Origin: Megascapheus bottae
Taxonomy: Eukaryota; Chordata; Mammalia; Rodentia; Geomyidae
Assembly: GCA_024803745.1 (NCBI GenBank)
Contig: JANJXV010000010.1
Span: 28,076,525 to 28,140,524, forward strand
Length of the DNA stretch: 64,000 nt
Direction: 5' to 3'
Within the stretch, counting starts at the first letter, position 1, and each line of letters opens with the position of its first letter. Of this stretch, positions 23,401-34,270 are shown one piece after another. A model generated the notes under the pieces. That model was not told the DNA's origin. It did no database searches and worked only from the letters and a program-made list of their open reading frames with translations. The position numbers were made by a program, and so were the translations under genes.

Positions 23401-23414
23401 CCGCCCCCTAGTGG
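23401..23414 (-). promoter_or_regulatory. CTCF consensus site
   Basis: Read on the minus strand the 14-mer is CCACTAGGGGGCGG. It agrees at every position with the published CTCF core consensus CCASYAGRKGGCRS. It stands out in an AT-rich region and is not inside a repeat that I recognise. CTCF is the vertebrate insulator and loop-anchor protein. Occupancy depends on methylation and cell type and cannot be read from sequence. Confidence 0.7.
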
Positions 23415-23419
23415 TCACA

Positions 23420-23730
23420 TCGGTCGTCCATCCATTGTTTCTCTTAGCAGTTGCTTTTCCAGGTGACGAATTCAATCGCATGTAAAAGACCAGATGAAAA
23501 TAGTAACAAGGGCTGGCTGTCAGTAATTTAGGTTCTGAGGTCACAAAAATCACTCTTGAATTCATTTATTCCCTGGTTTTATTTTTAAACTTTATTAAAT
23601 GTGGTTGTTGTTTTTAATGCTTTTTTACATTTAAAAATGTATATGTCTCAAGGATCATGCAAAAATTAGGTTGATGGCTGAACTTGGCTTATAGTTCTGT
23701 AGTTTGCTAACAGATGCCCTAGGAAAACAA
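23420..23730. other. Unique stretch next to the CTCF motif
   Basis: No gene or repeat recognised. A further CpG sits just right of the motif (GGTCGTCC, about 23422). Confidence 0.45.
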
Positions 23731-23732
23731 TC

Positions 23733-23872
23733 AGTTTTACCAATAAGGAAAATAAGGATCAAGAACTTAAATCAATTGCCTAGAGTTCTACAGCAAGTGC
23801 TGATATCAAGATTCTAATCTAATTTGCCAGCTTTCAGATGCTCTAACCCTTGGATGCTTCTATATGTGAGAC
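23733..23872 (+). mobile_element. MIR SINE relic
   Basis: It follows the MIR layout: AATAAGGAAAATAAGGATC, then AATCAATTGCCTAGAGTTC and TACAGCAAGTGCTGATATCA, then AGATGCTCTAACCCTT. Strongly diverged, as expected for the family. Confidence 0.6.
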
Positions 23873-23879
23873 ATGACCA

Positions 23880-24635
23880 CTGGCTGTGAGATACTGAGCT
23901 TGTCAAGTCAGTTTCCAAATGGAAAGTTCTTTTCCCCTTGCATTATACATGGGCACAAGACAGACCCTGAAAAACAGCAATCCCAAGGCCTAGAATAGTG
24001 ACTGTTCCACAACTCTATTGAGTAAAGAAATTCTGATTTCTGACCAGATTCAGTCCTGCTCCAACATTTTGGCCATTTGCTCAGATTCACATGGACTACA
24101 TTTTGAGTCAGCAAAGGAACAGAAGGACATTTCTTCAATTGTACTGTGTGACACAATATCCATAAAGCTCTTTGAAGGAAGGAAAGATCTTATCTGAAGA
24201 AATAGTGTCTCTACAATCAGTCCTTGGTTGGTAAAAAGCAATAGGATACGACATTTATGTCTGAAATAAACTAACAATTAATCAGAGGCAAGACAAGATT
24301 TAAGAATTTTTTATTTTTTATAAATTAATATTGTTGTAACTATCTTTACAGTCACACATTAGAGCAGCAATTGTTTTTTTGTTTAACCTTATAAGCTTTT
24401 AGTTTAAGAAATAAAATTTGAGAAATATATTAAAAAAAGAAAATAGTAACAAGAATTTTAACATCTAAAATCTGATGTTTGAGTTTGATTATATTGGTTA
24501 GTTGCCTTAAAAAACATATGATGCAATAAATAAGCCGAAATATTCATTGATGAATAATTTGCAAAGCCAAACTAGCAACAACATAATCACTTGCTTATAT
24601 TTAAGGTATGTGTCATAAAGGTGGAAAAATAATCA
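23880..24635. other. Unique stretch without recognisable gene
   Basis: Two overlapping minus-strand frames of 75-82 codons occupy 23908-24277, but neither shows a domain I recognise, and no splice or promoter context supports them. I find no repeat family here. Confidence 0.45.
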
Positions 24636-24819
24636 GTTCACCAGATGCTGGTGGCTCACACCTGTAATCATTGCTATGCATAAGGCTAAGACTTGAGGAT
24701 CATGGTTTAAGGCCAGCCTGACAAATATGTCTTTGAAACTCTTAGCTCCAGTTAACTATCAAAAAGCAATGAAGCTGCTCAGGAGTTAGAACATTAACCT
24801 TGATCAAAAGAACAATGTC

Positions 24820-25732
24820 ATAAAGAATGACATTACCCCATAGAAAGACTTGGAAAAAATCGTATTAAGTGAAATAAAACATCATATTAAGTGAAGTAAG
24901 CCAAATCCAAAGGAACAAAGGCTCCATGGTTTCCCTCATTTGTAACATAATATCTCAAAATAATATCTCATAGTATCTCAAGAGCTATCTACATATGGCC
25001 ATAAATGATGAGGCTAAGTGAAATGAACTCCAGAATATGGAAACGAGGATTATCTTTGTGATTGCTGTTCTTTTTTTCTTTTATTTTTTATTGTAATTAA
25101 TAGAAGGGTTACATTATATTCACCAGATAGAAGGTTCATAACTGAACAATCATTGCTGCCCCTTCTCATGTTTTTGTCCTCATCTCCCTCCCCAAACCCT
25201 TCCCTCATCTTGTTTTCCCCTCTTCCCTATCCTATTTCAAATAAACAAATAAACATATATACCATATATCAGATAACAAGGTAAGATACTGTTACAATAT
25301 GAAATAACCAAGGGACAACAAAAGAGATGAGAAATAGCATAGTACATTAAGAAAAACAGTCACACCTTATATGGTTCTTGTTTCTATATCTTGGAGGTGC
25401 TTTCATTTAGCCTCATCCTATCTGGTTTGATGTATCTAGATTTAAATTAATATACTATGTGAAGCTATTTCTTTTCTTTTCCCTTTTTGGTGTTTCCATG
25501 TTGTCACTGTATCGGAAGGTGGTTCCTGGTATATTGTATGTACTAGTTTATTTGTTTATTTGGGGAAGGGAAGAAAAAAACAAGATAAGTGGTTTGGGAT
25601 GTGGGAGGGAAAGTGGAAGAAAAATATGAGAAGTGATAACAGTGTTTAAGAAGTAATGTACCCACTGCCTGATGAATGCAATTGTGACCCCTCTGTACAT
25701 CACCCCAACAATAAAATAAAATAAAAAAATAC
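24820..25732 (+). mobile_element. L1 3' end inside the split SINE, itself interrupted
   Basis: The left piece (to about 25070) holds the end of ORF2 and the start of the UTR: AAGTGAAGTAAGCCAAATCC, then AATGAACTCCAGAATATGG. The right piece (about 25448-25732) holds the rest of the UTR, through a purine-rich block to CACCCCAACAATAAAATAAA. A short internal duplication of ATTAAGTGAA lies at 24867-24895. The gap between the pieces is filled by a minus-strand L1 tail. Confidence 0.8.
25071..25447 (-). mobile_element. L1 3' UTR in opposite orientation within an L1
   Basis: It starts with T-runs (poly(A) on the minus strand). It then shows TTACATTATATTCACCAGAT, a pyrimidine-rich block and AGGTAAGATACTGTTACAA, matching the minus-strand 3' UTR at 6470-6745. 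It could be a separate nested insertion or an internal inversion. I see no clear TSD, which leaves both possible. Confidence 0.75.
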
Positions 25733-25789
25733 AGAGCTAAAGCCCAGAGTTCAAGCTGCAGGACGGGTACACAAAACAAGAAATCAACA

Positions 25790-26040
25790 AAAGCAGGAAG
25801 AAAGGAAGGAAGGAAGGAAGGAAGGAAGGAAGGAAGGAAGGAGAGGGAGAAGGAAAAGAAGAAAAAAGAAGGAAGGAAGAAAGAAGAAAGTAAAGGAGGG
25901 AGCAAGGGAGGAAGAGAAGGAAGAAGGCAGGCAGGTAGGGAGGGAAGGAAGGAAGGAAGAAAAAAGGAAGGAAGAAAGGAAGGAAGGAAGGAAGGAAGGA
26001 AGGAAGGAAGGAAGGAAGGAAGGAAGGAAAGAAAAGAAGG
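25790..26040. repeat. (GGAA)n microsatellite, imperfect
   Basis: About 250 bp of GGAA units with variant GAAA/GGCA interruptions. The purest runs are at 25800-25840 and 25976-26030. It grows from the A-rich tail of the composite SINE. A 120-codon minus-strand open frame across it and its left flank is low-complexity (Phe/Leu/Pro/Ser), not a gene. Confidence 0.92.
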
Positions 26041-26044
26041 ATGA

Positions 26045-26530
26045 AAGATCAGGCTCTCAATTGAAGTGTAATCCTGTTTGTCTTAGTAAATGTATTCTTT
26101 GTTGCTTAACTCCTGAAAGATATGCATCACTGAATGCCCAATCTATGTAAATCGTACCCGTAAGGATTAATTTGTTTTAGACCTCCACTGCAGAACTGGA
26201 GTTTTCAAAAGTGCACTATAAGATCATTGGATAGGAGGCATAAAGGAAATGGTGTCAAATGCTATTAACAAACTCTACACACTGCAAAACTGAGCTTACT
26301 TTGCCTTTTTCTTTACTATTTACTTAAATGAAGTCTCCAAGAGTTTCAGTAGAATTATACTTGACCCAGGATTTTTTTTTCAGTACTCAACACAATTAAA
26401 ACCAATTGCCAAAATAAAACATAGAATCTTTAGCTGTTTTGTCCATCTCAGTTTAAATTGAAGCTTATTATTTTTATCATTATTATACATTCTGATCTAT
26501 CTTGATTAACATTATATTGTTCTTCCAGTG
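26045..26530. other. AT-rich unique stretch
   Basis: Nothing recognised. Confidence 0.45.
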
Positions 26531-26534
26531 ATAA

Positions 26535-26690
26535 AACTGTAGATGGGCATAGTGGCTCTAGTTAAAATCCTGGGATTTGAGAGAATCAGTCATGGTTATG
26601 GAAAGGTCAAGTGTAGTTCAGGCCTCATAGAGAGACCCCCATTTCATCAAAACACAACTCATCCATCACACTGAGAAGTCATGAGACAGT
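26535..26690 (+). mobile_element. Possible B1-like SINE, degraded
   Basis: GATGGGCATAGTGGCTCTAG and AATCCTGGGATTTGAGA resemble the 5' half of B1. CAGGCCTCATAGAGAGACCC resembles its 3' half. Poorly preserved. Confidence 0.45.
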
Positions 26691-26699
26691 AATAAAAAC

Positions 26700-28430
26700 A
26701 TTATAAAGAAAACTATATGTATGATGGTATACATTATTCCATACAGCAGTTCTGCAGGATACTAAAGGAATTCTACCACAAAGGAATACTCAAGTCAAGG
26801 AAACAAAATGCTATGCTTGAAGTGATTGAAAAGTTGTCTTTAATATACAGTATATTACCATGGCAATTTTCCCCAAATGCCAGAATCTGACAGAGAGCTA
26901 TGGAAGGCATTGTTTTCAAATGAAGGCAGAACTTTTTACCTGTGATATGTAGTGAACTAATGTGGCAATGTAGACACTGAAACTTCTCTGAATGTGCCTT
27001 TTCTGAATTTTCCATTGTGATTTTGCTGGCACATGTACAGAAGCTATAATGATAGAGAAGTGCACGGAGGAGTGTCTGAAACAAGTGGCTCTCCCCTTGA
27101 AGGTGCATAGTCCAGATTCCTTCTGTGTGTGGAAAGACATTTCTATCATTTTGACAAGCTCTGCCAGCTGCTTCCTGCAGTCGCACCTATTTACCTATTG
27201 TGTTAAGTATAGATTTAGCTTTAGGGAAAGCCTGATCCCAGCTCTCTTCTTGGTGAAGTCATGAACAAGTTTGGACATGAAATGTCACTTTTTTTTTTCC
27301 TGTCATTAATGAAACAGTAACCCAGGAACAAGACCATATTCACCCCCGGAATCCCCTATCCTCTATTGAAATAAATATCACAACATGTTATACATATATG
27401 TATATATAAATGCACACCTGCATAATATATATAATAAATTTATGAGTTAAATGATGATACATTTGTGAAAAATTTCTTTCCTATATTTATTTTTCCATTA
27501 AACATTTTACCAATTAATGGTGTTAAATGTTGTCACAATGCCACAAACTTCATTATTACTCGTCAAAATACCACACAAACTTCATTATTACTTGTCAAGT
27601 TTGTTTGCATAAAAAACTATTTTTCTTTAAAATATTCCTTTTTCTTTGTTTTGTTTCACAAAGAAACATGACCTTCTGATTTCACCCTCTGAGTGACCCA
27701 CATTGTTATATGTAGATTTCAACACTTATCCCAAGGATATGAATTTAGTTAAAGGACAATTATACCCAGCTATATTCAGTTACGTTGTATGAAAATAAAT
27801 CTTGATTTTTGTTAGATAATCAAAAGAAGTAAAATCATAAAAATTATAAGTTTAGATATGCCCCCAGGTAGCTGATTCAGAAGGGCCTATGGCCCTCTTT
27901 CTTGGCAAACTCTAAGTTTTTCTGTGACTACAAGCATTAGCCTACATTTCCATTCTGCAGGAACAACAATAAGATAATCATATTTTCCCAGGTAATTTTT
28001 AAAAATATTCCCCATATATTCTTCTGTTTTGTTTTCATGGAAAGATAATGTAGGAGGTAGAATCCTGGTATATTTAATTAGGAATTATACAAATCATTCT
28101 GATTCAATATAAGAAGAATTTGTCTACAATAATGAAGAACTTGAATCTTGGGGAAATGCATAATCACATACCAGAGCTCTTGCATTAGGTTTAGACTTTA
28201 CCTCATAGAATTGTTTTGCTTTTACATCTAGCTAGCGATTGTGTAAGAAAATGTAAAAACAAAGAGCTAGCGTTGCCTCAGAAAGATAACAGGAAGGGAA
28301 AGTGGTAATTTTTTTCCAACTTTGTGTTAACCAATTTTATATATTGTTTATATTCCTCTCAACTTTTATCAATTAGAATCATTATCATTACTTTACTTGC
28401 TTATCTGGCATATTTCTATGCCTCTAGATC
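26700..28430. other. AT-rich stretch without recognisable gene
   Basis: A 137-codon minus frame (26773-27186) overlaps frames of similar length in other phases, and none has a domain I recognise. Translation alone does not support a gene. A small local duplication is listed separately at 27541-27599. Confidence 0.5.
27541..27599 (+). repeat. Short local tandem duplication
   Basis: CCACAAACTTCATTATTACT and a second, nearly identical ACAAACTTCATTATTACT occur about 33 bases apart, each followed by (C/T)GTCAA. This looks like a replication-slippage duplication with few changes since. Confidence 0.85.
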
Positions 28431-28437
28431 TATGCTC

Positions 28438-28668
28438 TAGTATTTTTTCTGTTCTTGGAGCTTGAACTCTGGGCCTATATGCTGTTCTTGACCTTCTTTT
28501 GCAAAATGCTAGCACTTTACCACATGAGCCACAGCCACATCAGGATTGTTCTTGGTAGTTTATTTTAGATAAGGTCTTACATACTTTGTCTACCTGGCTT
28601 CGATGATCTCAGTCTTTTGAGTATCCTGAATTATTTAGGTGTGAGTCACTCTTTCCTGACCCTAGTCT
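28438..28668 (-). mobile_element. Composite SINE, degraded
   Basis: On the plus strand it reads GGAGCTTGAACTCTGGGCC, GCTAGCACTTTACCACATGA, TAGATAAGGTCTTACA and CTCAGTCTTTTGAGTATCC, which is the reverse complement of the composite family. A further weak partial copy may follow at 28690-28805. Confidence 0.7.
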
Positions 28669-28809
28669 GTGGTTAGTTAGTTAGTAATAAAATCCAATGG
28701 GCTTTCTATTTTTTTACTTTTTTGTCTACTTTTCTGATACTCTCCAAATATTAGCTTCTCGAGTCTCTAATACTATAGGCATGAGCTTCAGAGGCCTGGC
28801 CTTAACTAG

Positions 28810-30375
28810 TTCTTACCGTTATAAAATATTAAAAGTAACTTGAGGATAGATTAGTTGTAACTAAATTAAATTGTCTTTTACAAATTATTTTTGAACTGTT
28901 TGACTTCTTACCCAATGATTCTAGTTACCAAATGATATATCTATCAATATTCAAATCTAAAGAATTTGCAAGAGACTGTAAGAAAGATTAAACAGATGCA
29001 CATTAAATGACTTGAAAAGAATTGTAATTTTAGTTAAATAGCTTACTCACAAATCTTCATCTTTATTCACATTTCCTAGATAGATATATAATTAGTTAAA
29101 GTAACATCGTTTCTTTTCAAACTGAAGAGTTCTCAATTCCCATTGCATGAGTATTTCTTCTAATCTCAAGCTGATGAAATGCTTTGATCTCCAAGTAAAG
29201 CTTCACAGATATTTGTTTTATGTTTTTAAATATTTAAACTGGGAACTGTTATGAATAGTGATTTCTGAATTGAAAGTGATTTTCTTTGTTTAAGTACTCA
29301 AATATTACTGGAATTCTTTGTGTCACTGTATTATATACATTTGTGGATGTATTCCTTGTGTGTATTTATATAAAATATCATATATTATAGATATATGTAG
29401 ATATATCTATAATATATAATATATAATCTATCTATAGATTCATTTCCATTATACATATAGCATAATAATATGTGAATGCACACAGACACATTGCATAATT
29501 GTTTTATTTTCCTTAATCTTAGGAAATCCAAGTACATGAAATATTTTCTAATATAGTCTGTGGAATACACAGCCCTTGAGCATGTCCAATGTTTTGTTTA
29601 ATCCCGTGGACATTTTTGCAACCTATGTGGGCAACTGCTTTGGAAAAATTGCAATACATGTAAACTACTATAATAAAATGTCAGTCACATGTGTATATCA
29701 CTCCCTCTCCAAAACTTAATTCAAGTAAACATGGATTTATTAGATTTTAAAATTTGGACATCCTTTCTGGAGTTATGACCTGAATTTGATCATTGTTATT
29801 TTCCTGAAAGTACACACTGTTTCTGGACAGATTGACTGTGTTCAGATTCCCAGAACTGTTGGTTTGTGCTCCACATTCATTTCCAGCTCAATCATCAATA
29901 TCTTCTAGCTTTGCCATTACAGGATTGAAAATCCATTTTGTTGTCCCTTTGAGAGCCATCCCCACTACTTTCACCTTCCTGATACCTTTTACCATAACAG
30001 TCTCTTACTGTTTTCTGATTTGAGTCCTTGTCAAAAATAATCCCAGCAAGATTGCACCCAGCAGGATAAAATGCCATTGCTTTACTGAAACGATTTTGTA
30101 TTAATGCTCTTCAAACTCTACACAAACAACACCTCACCCTCTCTTTCTTTCACTATGTCTCTCTACAAACAAGCCTTGCAAACTTGATGTGCTTCAGCTG
30201 AATTGATCTGACTTAGACAAACATCTTATCCTTCTTTTCTTTTCTTCTTTGATTATCTTATGTAGGCATTCTTTGCATAAAATTGTTTTTGTAAGCTTAA
30301 GGTCTGTTAATCGTTCCAGTGGATTTGAGATGTAATGATCACATGTGAATTTGGGATGTTACAACAGGTCTCAAT
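28810..30375. other. AT-rich stretch with TA palindromes
   Basis: No gene recognised. An AT-rich, self-complementary cluster (TATAGATATAT / ATATATCTATA type) occupies about 29375-29450. The small frames at 29832-30077 are unsupported. Confidence 0.5.
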
Positions 30376-30377
30376 TC

Positions 30378-30572
30378 TTTTTTTAATTTAATTTAATTTT
30401 GTATTGTTGGGATAATATAGAGTGGTTACAGTTTACATTCGCCAGATAGTAGGTGCATTACTTCTCACACAATGATAACTCTTCTCATGTTTTTGTCCCC
30501 ATTGCCCTCCCCCACCCCAATCATCTTGTTTTCCCCCTTCCCTTTCCTGTTTCAAATAAACAAATAAATGAT
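30378..30572 (-). mobile_element. L1 3' UTR, 5'-truncated
   Basis: A T-rich start is followed by GGTTACAGTTTACATTCGCC, AGATAGTAGGTGCATTACTT, a pyrimidine-rich block and TTTCAAATAAACAAATAAAT. The same module occurs at 58045 and 36610. Confidence 0.8.
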
Positions 30573-30680
30573 TTGAGTAATGATTGAATAAATATTACAG
30601 GGTTTTATTGAAGGGGCCCATAGAAAACAGAGAAGAGAAATGAGGTCATTCATCTCTAATGCACCCAAATAATTGGCATT

Positions 30681-30682
30681 TT

Positions 30683-30726
<44 letters not shown>

Positions 30727-30730
30727 TTTT
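30681..30730. repeat. (TTTA)n microsatellite from a SINE tail
   Basis: About 12 TTTA units. They abut the 3' end of the minus-strand dimeric SINE, so they are the expanded A-rich tail (TAAA on the SINE strand). Confidence 0.95.
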
Positions 30731-30919
30731 GCCAATCCTAGGGCTTGAACTCAAGGCCTATGCACTGTCCTTGGACACATTTTCTTAATGCTAGGGTTCT
30801 GCCACTTGAGCCACAGGACTGCTCCTGGCCTTTTCTGTGTATTTGGTTCTGGTGAATTGAACCCAGGACTTCATGCATGCTAGGCAAACACACTACCACT
30901 AGGCCATGCTCCCAGACCC
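30731..30919 (-). mobile_element. Dimeric ID-like/tRNA-like SINE
   Basis: The reverse complement shows both units: GGGAGCATGGCCTAGTGGTA on the left, and the second unit appearing on the plus strand as TTGCCAATCCTAGGGCTTGA. The tail is the TTTA array. Flanks share an approximate TSD (GGCATTTTATTATT against TGCATCTTAATAAG). Confidence 0.85.
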
Positions 30920-30939
30920 TTGCATCTTAATAAGTATAT

Positions 30940-31345
30940 TTGATGGGTTTACTGCTTAAGAAATTGACTAATTTATGTTACCTGGGGCCGTGAGCAATGT
31001 TTGAGTGACTTGAGAGAATAATTTTCTTTGGAATTAGTAAAAACTTATAATTATATAAATATTCTAAAAGTAGAAAGAATCATACAAAAAGACATTATTC
31101 TTTCTGAATCATTGACAAGTTTCACATGCACTGTCCTTTACTCTAGAAACTGTAAAGAGTATTTTCTGTAAGCTAGTACATTATTGTACATATAGCCACA
31201 AGCACCCTTCAAAATCAATAAATTATTGTAAATTACAAACATATAAGCACAAAACACTTATTAAATGGTACATCATATTTATTTGACTTGTAAAAGAATT
31301 TTTCTATGTCATTCAATATGCATTGTTTGAAAATATTTCTATTAT
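30940..31345. other. AT-rich unique stretch
   Basis: Nothing recognised. Confidence 0.45.
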
Positions 31346-31660
31346 CGTTTTTTAGGTTTTGCTTTTTTGTTAAAGAATTTATTGACAGTGATTTTTACAT
31401 GATATTCCAAATGGCGAGTTTAACAAAAAGTATTCAAGAAGGGAATCTCTATATATAATCACTGGCACTTACATTTTAGAACATAATCAAAATTAGGCCA
31501 AGGGCTTGTTTGTCATAGATACATAATAATATATGTAAAAAACATTATGTCTATAGAGTCATAAGTTTTTATGTCTGTGTAGTTGTGTTAATATTTCCAG
31601 TACCATGTCCATAGCATTGGGTATGCAAATATAGAGTCCTCGCTCTTGTACTGTTTGGAT

Positions 31661-31807
31661 CTAATAGCCACATATTAAGAATCCCATGTGCCTTTTATTC
31701 CTTTGGTCTTGACTTGTCTCACTCAACATGATTCGCTTTACATTCATCCACTTCCCTGCGAATGCCATTATTTTATCTTGTCTGTTGGCTATGTAGAATT
31801 CCATTGG

Positions 31808-31875
<68 letters not shown>

Positions 31876-34095
31876 ATTATCTGTATCCATTCATCTGCAG
31901 TAGGGCATCTGGATTGTTTCCATCACCTCGCTATTGTGAATATGCAGAAATAAACATAGCTGAGCAGGTGTCCTTATCATATGTTGGGTTATGATGTCCA
32001 CTGTAGATGCCCAGAAGTGGTATGATGGAATCATGGGGGAGGTTTATTTTCAGTTCTTTAAGAAACCTCCACACTGCTTTCCAGAGTGGCTGAACTTGCT
32101 TATAGTCCCACCAGCAGTGCAGTAGGGTTCTTTTTTCTTCATAACCCCACCAGCATCTGTCATTGTCTGAGTTCAAAATCTTGGCCATTCTTGTTGGGGT
32201 AAGGTGTTATTTTAGGGTTGTTTTTATTTGCATTCCCTTTATGACCATGGATGATGAACATTTTCTCATATGCTTTTCTGCCATTTTAATCTTTTCTTCT
32301 GATAATTCTCTCTTTAGTTCTCCTGCCCATTTAGTGAATGGTTTGTTGGGCTTGGGGAGGATTAGTTTCTTGAGTTCCCTGTAGATACTGGATAATAAGC
32401 TTTTGTCTGATGTATCATTGTTAAATATCTTTTCCCAGTTGGTTGGCTGTATCTCTACTTTTGTGGCTATGCTTTTATCTGTGCAGAAACTTTTTATTTT
32501 TAGGTAGTCCCATTTATCAAGTCTCTCTCCAATCTGTTGTGACCCTGGGATTCTGTATAGGAATCCTTTGCCTGCACTGATGAGTTCCAGTGTCTCTTCT
32601 GCTCTATCATGCAGCAGTTTCATGGTTACCCATCTGACATTGAGGTCTTTCATCCACTTTGAGTTAATGCTTGTGTATGGTGAAAGGCTAGGGTCAATTT
32701 TTAGTTTTCTGCATGTGGCTGCCCAGTTTTGCCAGCACCACTGATTGAATAGACTGTGTTTGTTCCATGGTGTATCTTTGGCTCCTTTGTCAAATACAAG
32801 TTGACTATAGGTACATGGTTCTATTTCTGGAAATTCTATTCTGTTCCATTGATCTTCTGGTCTATTTTTGTGCCAATACCATGCAGTTTTTGTTATTATG
32901 GCTCTATAGTAGATTTTGATGTCTGGTATTGTAATACCACTGGCATTGCTCCTTTTGCCTAGAATTGATTTGGCCATTCTAGCTCTTTTCTTGTTCCATA
33001 TGAAACTTTGGATTGTATCTTCTATTTCAGTAAAAAATGTCTTTGGGATTTTGATGGGGATTGCATTGAATTTGTATATCTATTTTGGCAATATGGCCAT
33101 TTTCATTTCCCTATCCATGAGCATGGTATGTCTTTCCATTTCCTAGTGTCCTCTTTAATTTCTTTTTGTTAGGCTTTTATAGTTTTCATTAAATAATTAT
33201 CTTACATCTTTGGTTAAGTTAATTCCTAAGTGTTTTATTCATTGGGGGGCTCTTGAAAATGGAATCATTTTCTTTATTTCGCCTTCTATTTGTATATTGT
33301 TGGTGTACAAGAAGGCTACTGATTTTTGAAGGATAATTTTGTATCCTGCCACTTTGTTAAAGTGATTTATTAATTCTAGGAATTTGGGAGTGGAGCTTAT
33401 TGGGTCACTCAGGTAGAGGATCATGTCATCTGCGAATAGCGATAGTTTTAATTTTTTCTTTCCCTATGTGGATCCCTTTGATGTCCTTCTCTTGCCTTAT
33501 TGCTCTGGCTAAGGGTTCCAGCACTATATTGAAGAGAAGTGGAGAGAGTGGGCATCCCTGCCTAGTTACTGATTTTAAGGTAAATGGTTCCAGTCTTTCT
33601 CCATTTAGTATAATATTGGCTGTAAGTTTGTCATATGTGGCTTTAATTATTTTAAGGAATGTACCTCTTATTCCTATTTTTTCTAGTGCTTTCAACATGA
33701 ATAGATGTTGTATTTTGTCAAATGCTTTCTTCGCATCCAGAGAAATGATCATATGATTCTTATCCTTAGCTCTACTGATGTGATGTATTACATTGATTGA
33801 TTTGTTAATATTAAACCAGCCTTGCATCTGTGGGATGAAGCCTACTGGATCATAGTGTATAGTTTTTAAAATTTGTTACTGGATTCTGTTGGCTAGTATT
33901 TTATTGAGGAGTTTTGCATCTGTGTTCATTAGAGAGATAGGTCTGCAGTTTTCTTTTTAGTGGGGCCTTTCCCTGGTTTGGGGGTGAGTGTAATATTAAC
34001 TTCATAAAATGAGTTTGCTATTGCTCCTTCTGTTTCTGTTTCTTGGAAGAATTTCAATAATATAGTTGCTACTTCATCTTTAAACATCTTGTGTA
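31661..34095 (-). pseudogene. L1 ORF2 pseudogene (reverse transcriptase to C-terminus)
   Basis: ORF2 encodes the endonuclease/reverse transcriptase used for target-primed retrotransposition. Here the reverse transcriptase keeps motif A ([12 protein letters not shown], near 33735) and the motif B block [12 protein letters not shown]. The catalytic FADD lies at 33425-33436 but in another frame, because a shift precedes it. A 256-codon open stretch (32207-32977) covers the C-terminal half with recognisable L1 sequence (WYWHKNRPEDQWN, HSLFNQWCWQNW). A (TG)n(TA)n tract at 31809-31873 interrupts the last part. The terminal stop is at 31661-31663, after residues FLICGY. The copy is non-functional: no endonuclease and a broken frame. 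Confidence 0.9.
31809..31873. repeat. (TG)n(AT)n compound microsatellite in L1 ORF2
   Basis: About 15 TG units (31809-31838) are followed by about 17 AT units (31839-31873). They sit exactly where other L1 copies have a short TATACACAATGGAATTCTAT-type sequence, so the array seems to have grown from that seed. Confidence 0.93.
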
Positions 34096-34270
34096 TTGTC
34101 TTTTTTAAACTTTATTTTCAGGCTGATTAATAGAGGGATGACATTGATATTTGTAAGGTAGCGGTACATTACTTCTTGAACATTATTACCCCTTCCCCTC
34201 CCCCTATTTCTTCCCAAGTTTATAATTCCCAAGTTATAGAATTCATTTTCAACATATTGTCTTGTGATCA
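34096..34270 (-). mobile_element. L1 3' UTR tail of a second subfamily
   Basis: It begins with T-runs at 34100 (poly(A) side), then AATAGAGGGATGACATTGAT, AAGGTAGCGGTACATTACTT and a pyrimidine-rich block. It lies head-to-tail with the L1 on its left. How far it extends right of 34270 is unclear. Confidence 0.6.

Larger units (their letters stand above)
24640..25795 (+). mobile_element. Composite SINE split by an L1
   Basis: The left part (24640 to about 24812) has the B1-like half (GGTGGCTCACACCTGTAATC) and the beginning of the tRNA-like half. The right part (about 25733-25795) resumes with the SINE end: AGCTAAAGCCCAGAGTTC, then CAAGCTGCAGGAC and an A-rich tail. The tail grades into the GGAA microsatellite. 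An L1 occupies the middle. Confidence 0.7.
31350..34095 (-). mobile_element. L1 element, 5'-truncated, ORF2 plus 3' UTR
   Basis: This is the longest L1 in the window, in reverse orientation. The 3' UTR lies at about 31350-31660 and ORF2 at 31661-34095. It is truncated upstream in the reverse transcriptase, so ORF1, the 5' UTR and the endonuclease are missing. The right edge abuts the 3' tail of another minus-strand L1. Its 3' UTR differs from the pyrimidine/purine-rich type at 30378 and 58045, suggesting another subfamily. Confidence 0.88.

Noticed and set aside
25543..25905. 120-codon minus-strand frame rich in Leu/Pro/Ser/Phe
   Set aside because: It crosses the GGAA array, a SINE tail and an L1 UTR, so it is a composite of repeats.
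26773..27186. 137-codon minus-strand frame, longest outside L1 relics
   Set aside because: No domain I recognise. Other phases are open over the same bases, and there is no promoter, splice or poly(A) context. A length like this can occur by chance.
32207..32977. 256-codon frame considered as a host gene
   Set aside because: The sequence is recognisable L1 ORF2 C-terminal region, continuous with RT motifs upstream. It is kept only as an L1 pseudogene.
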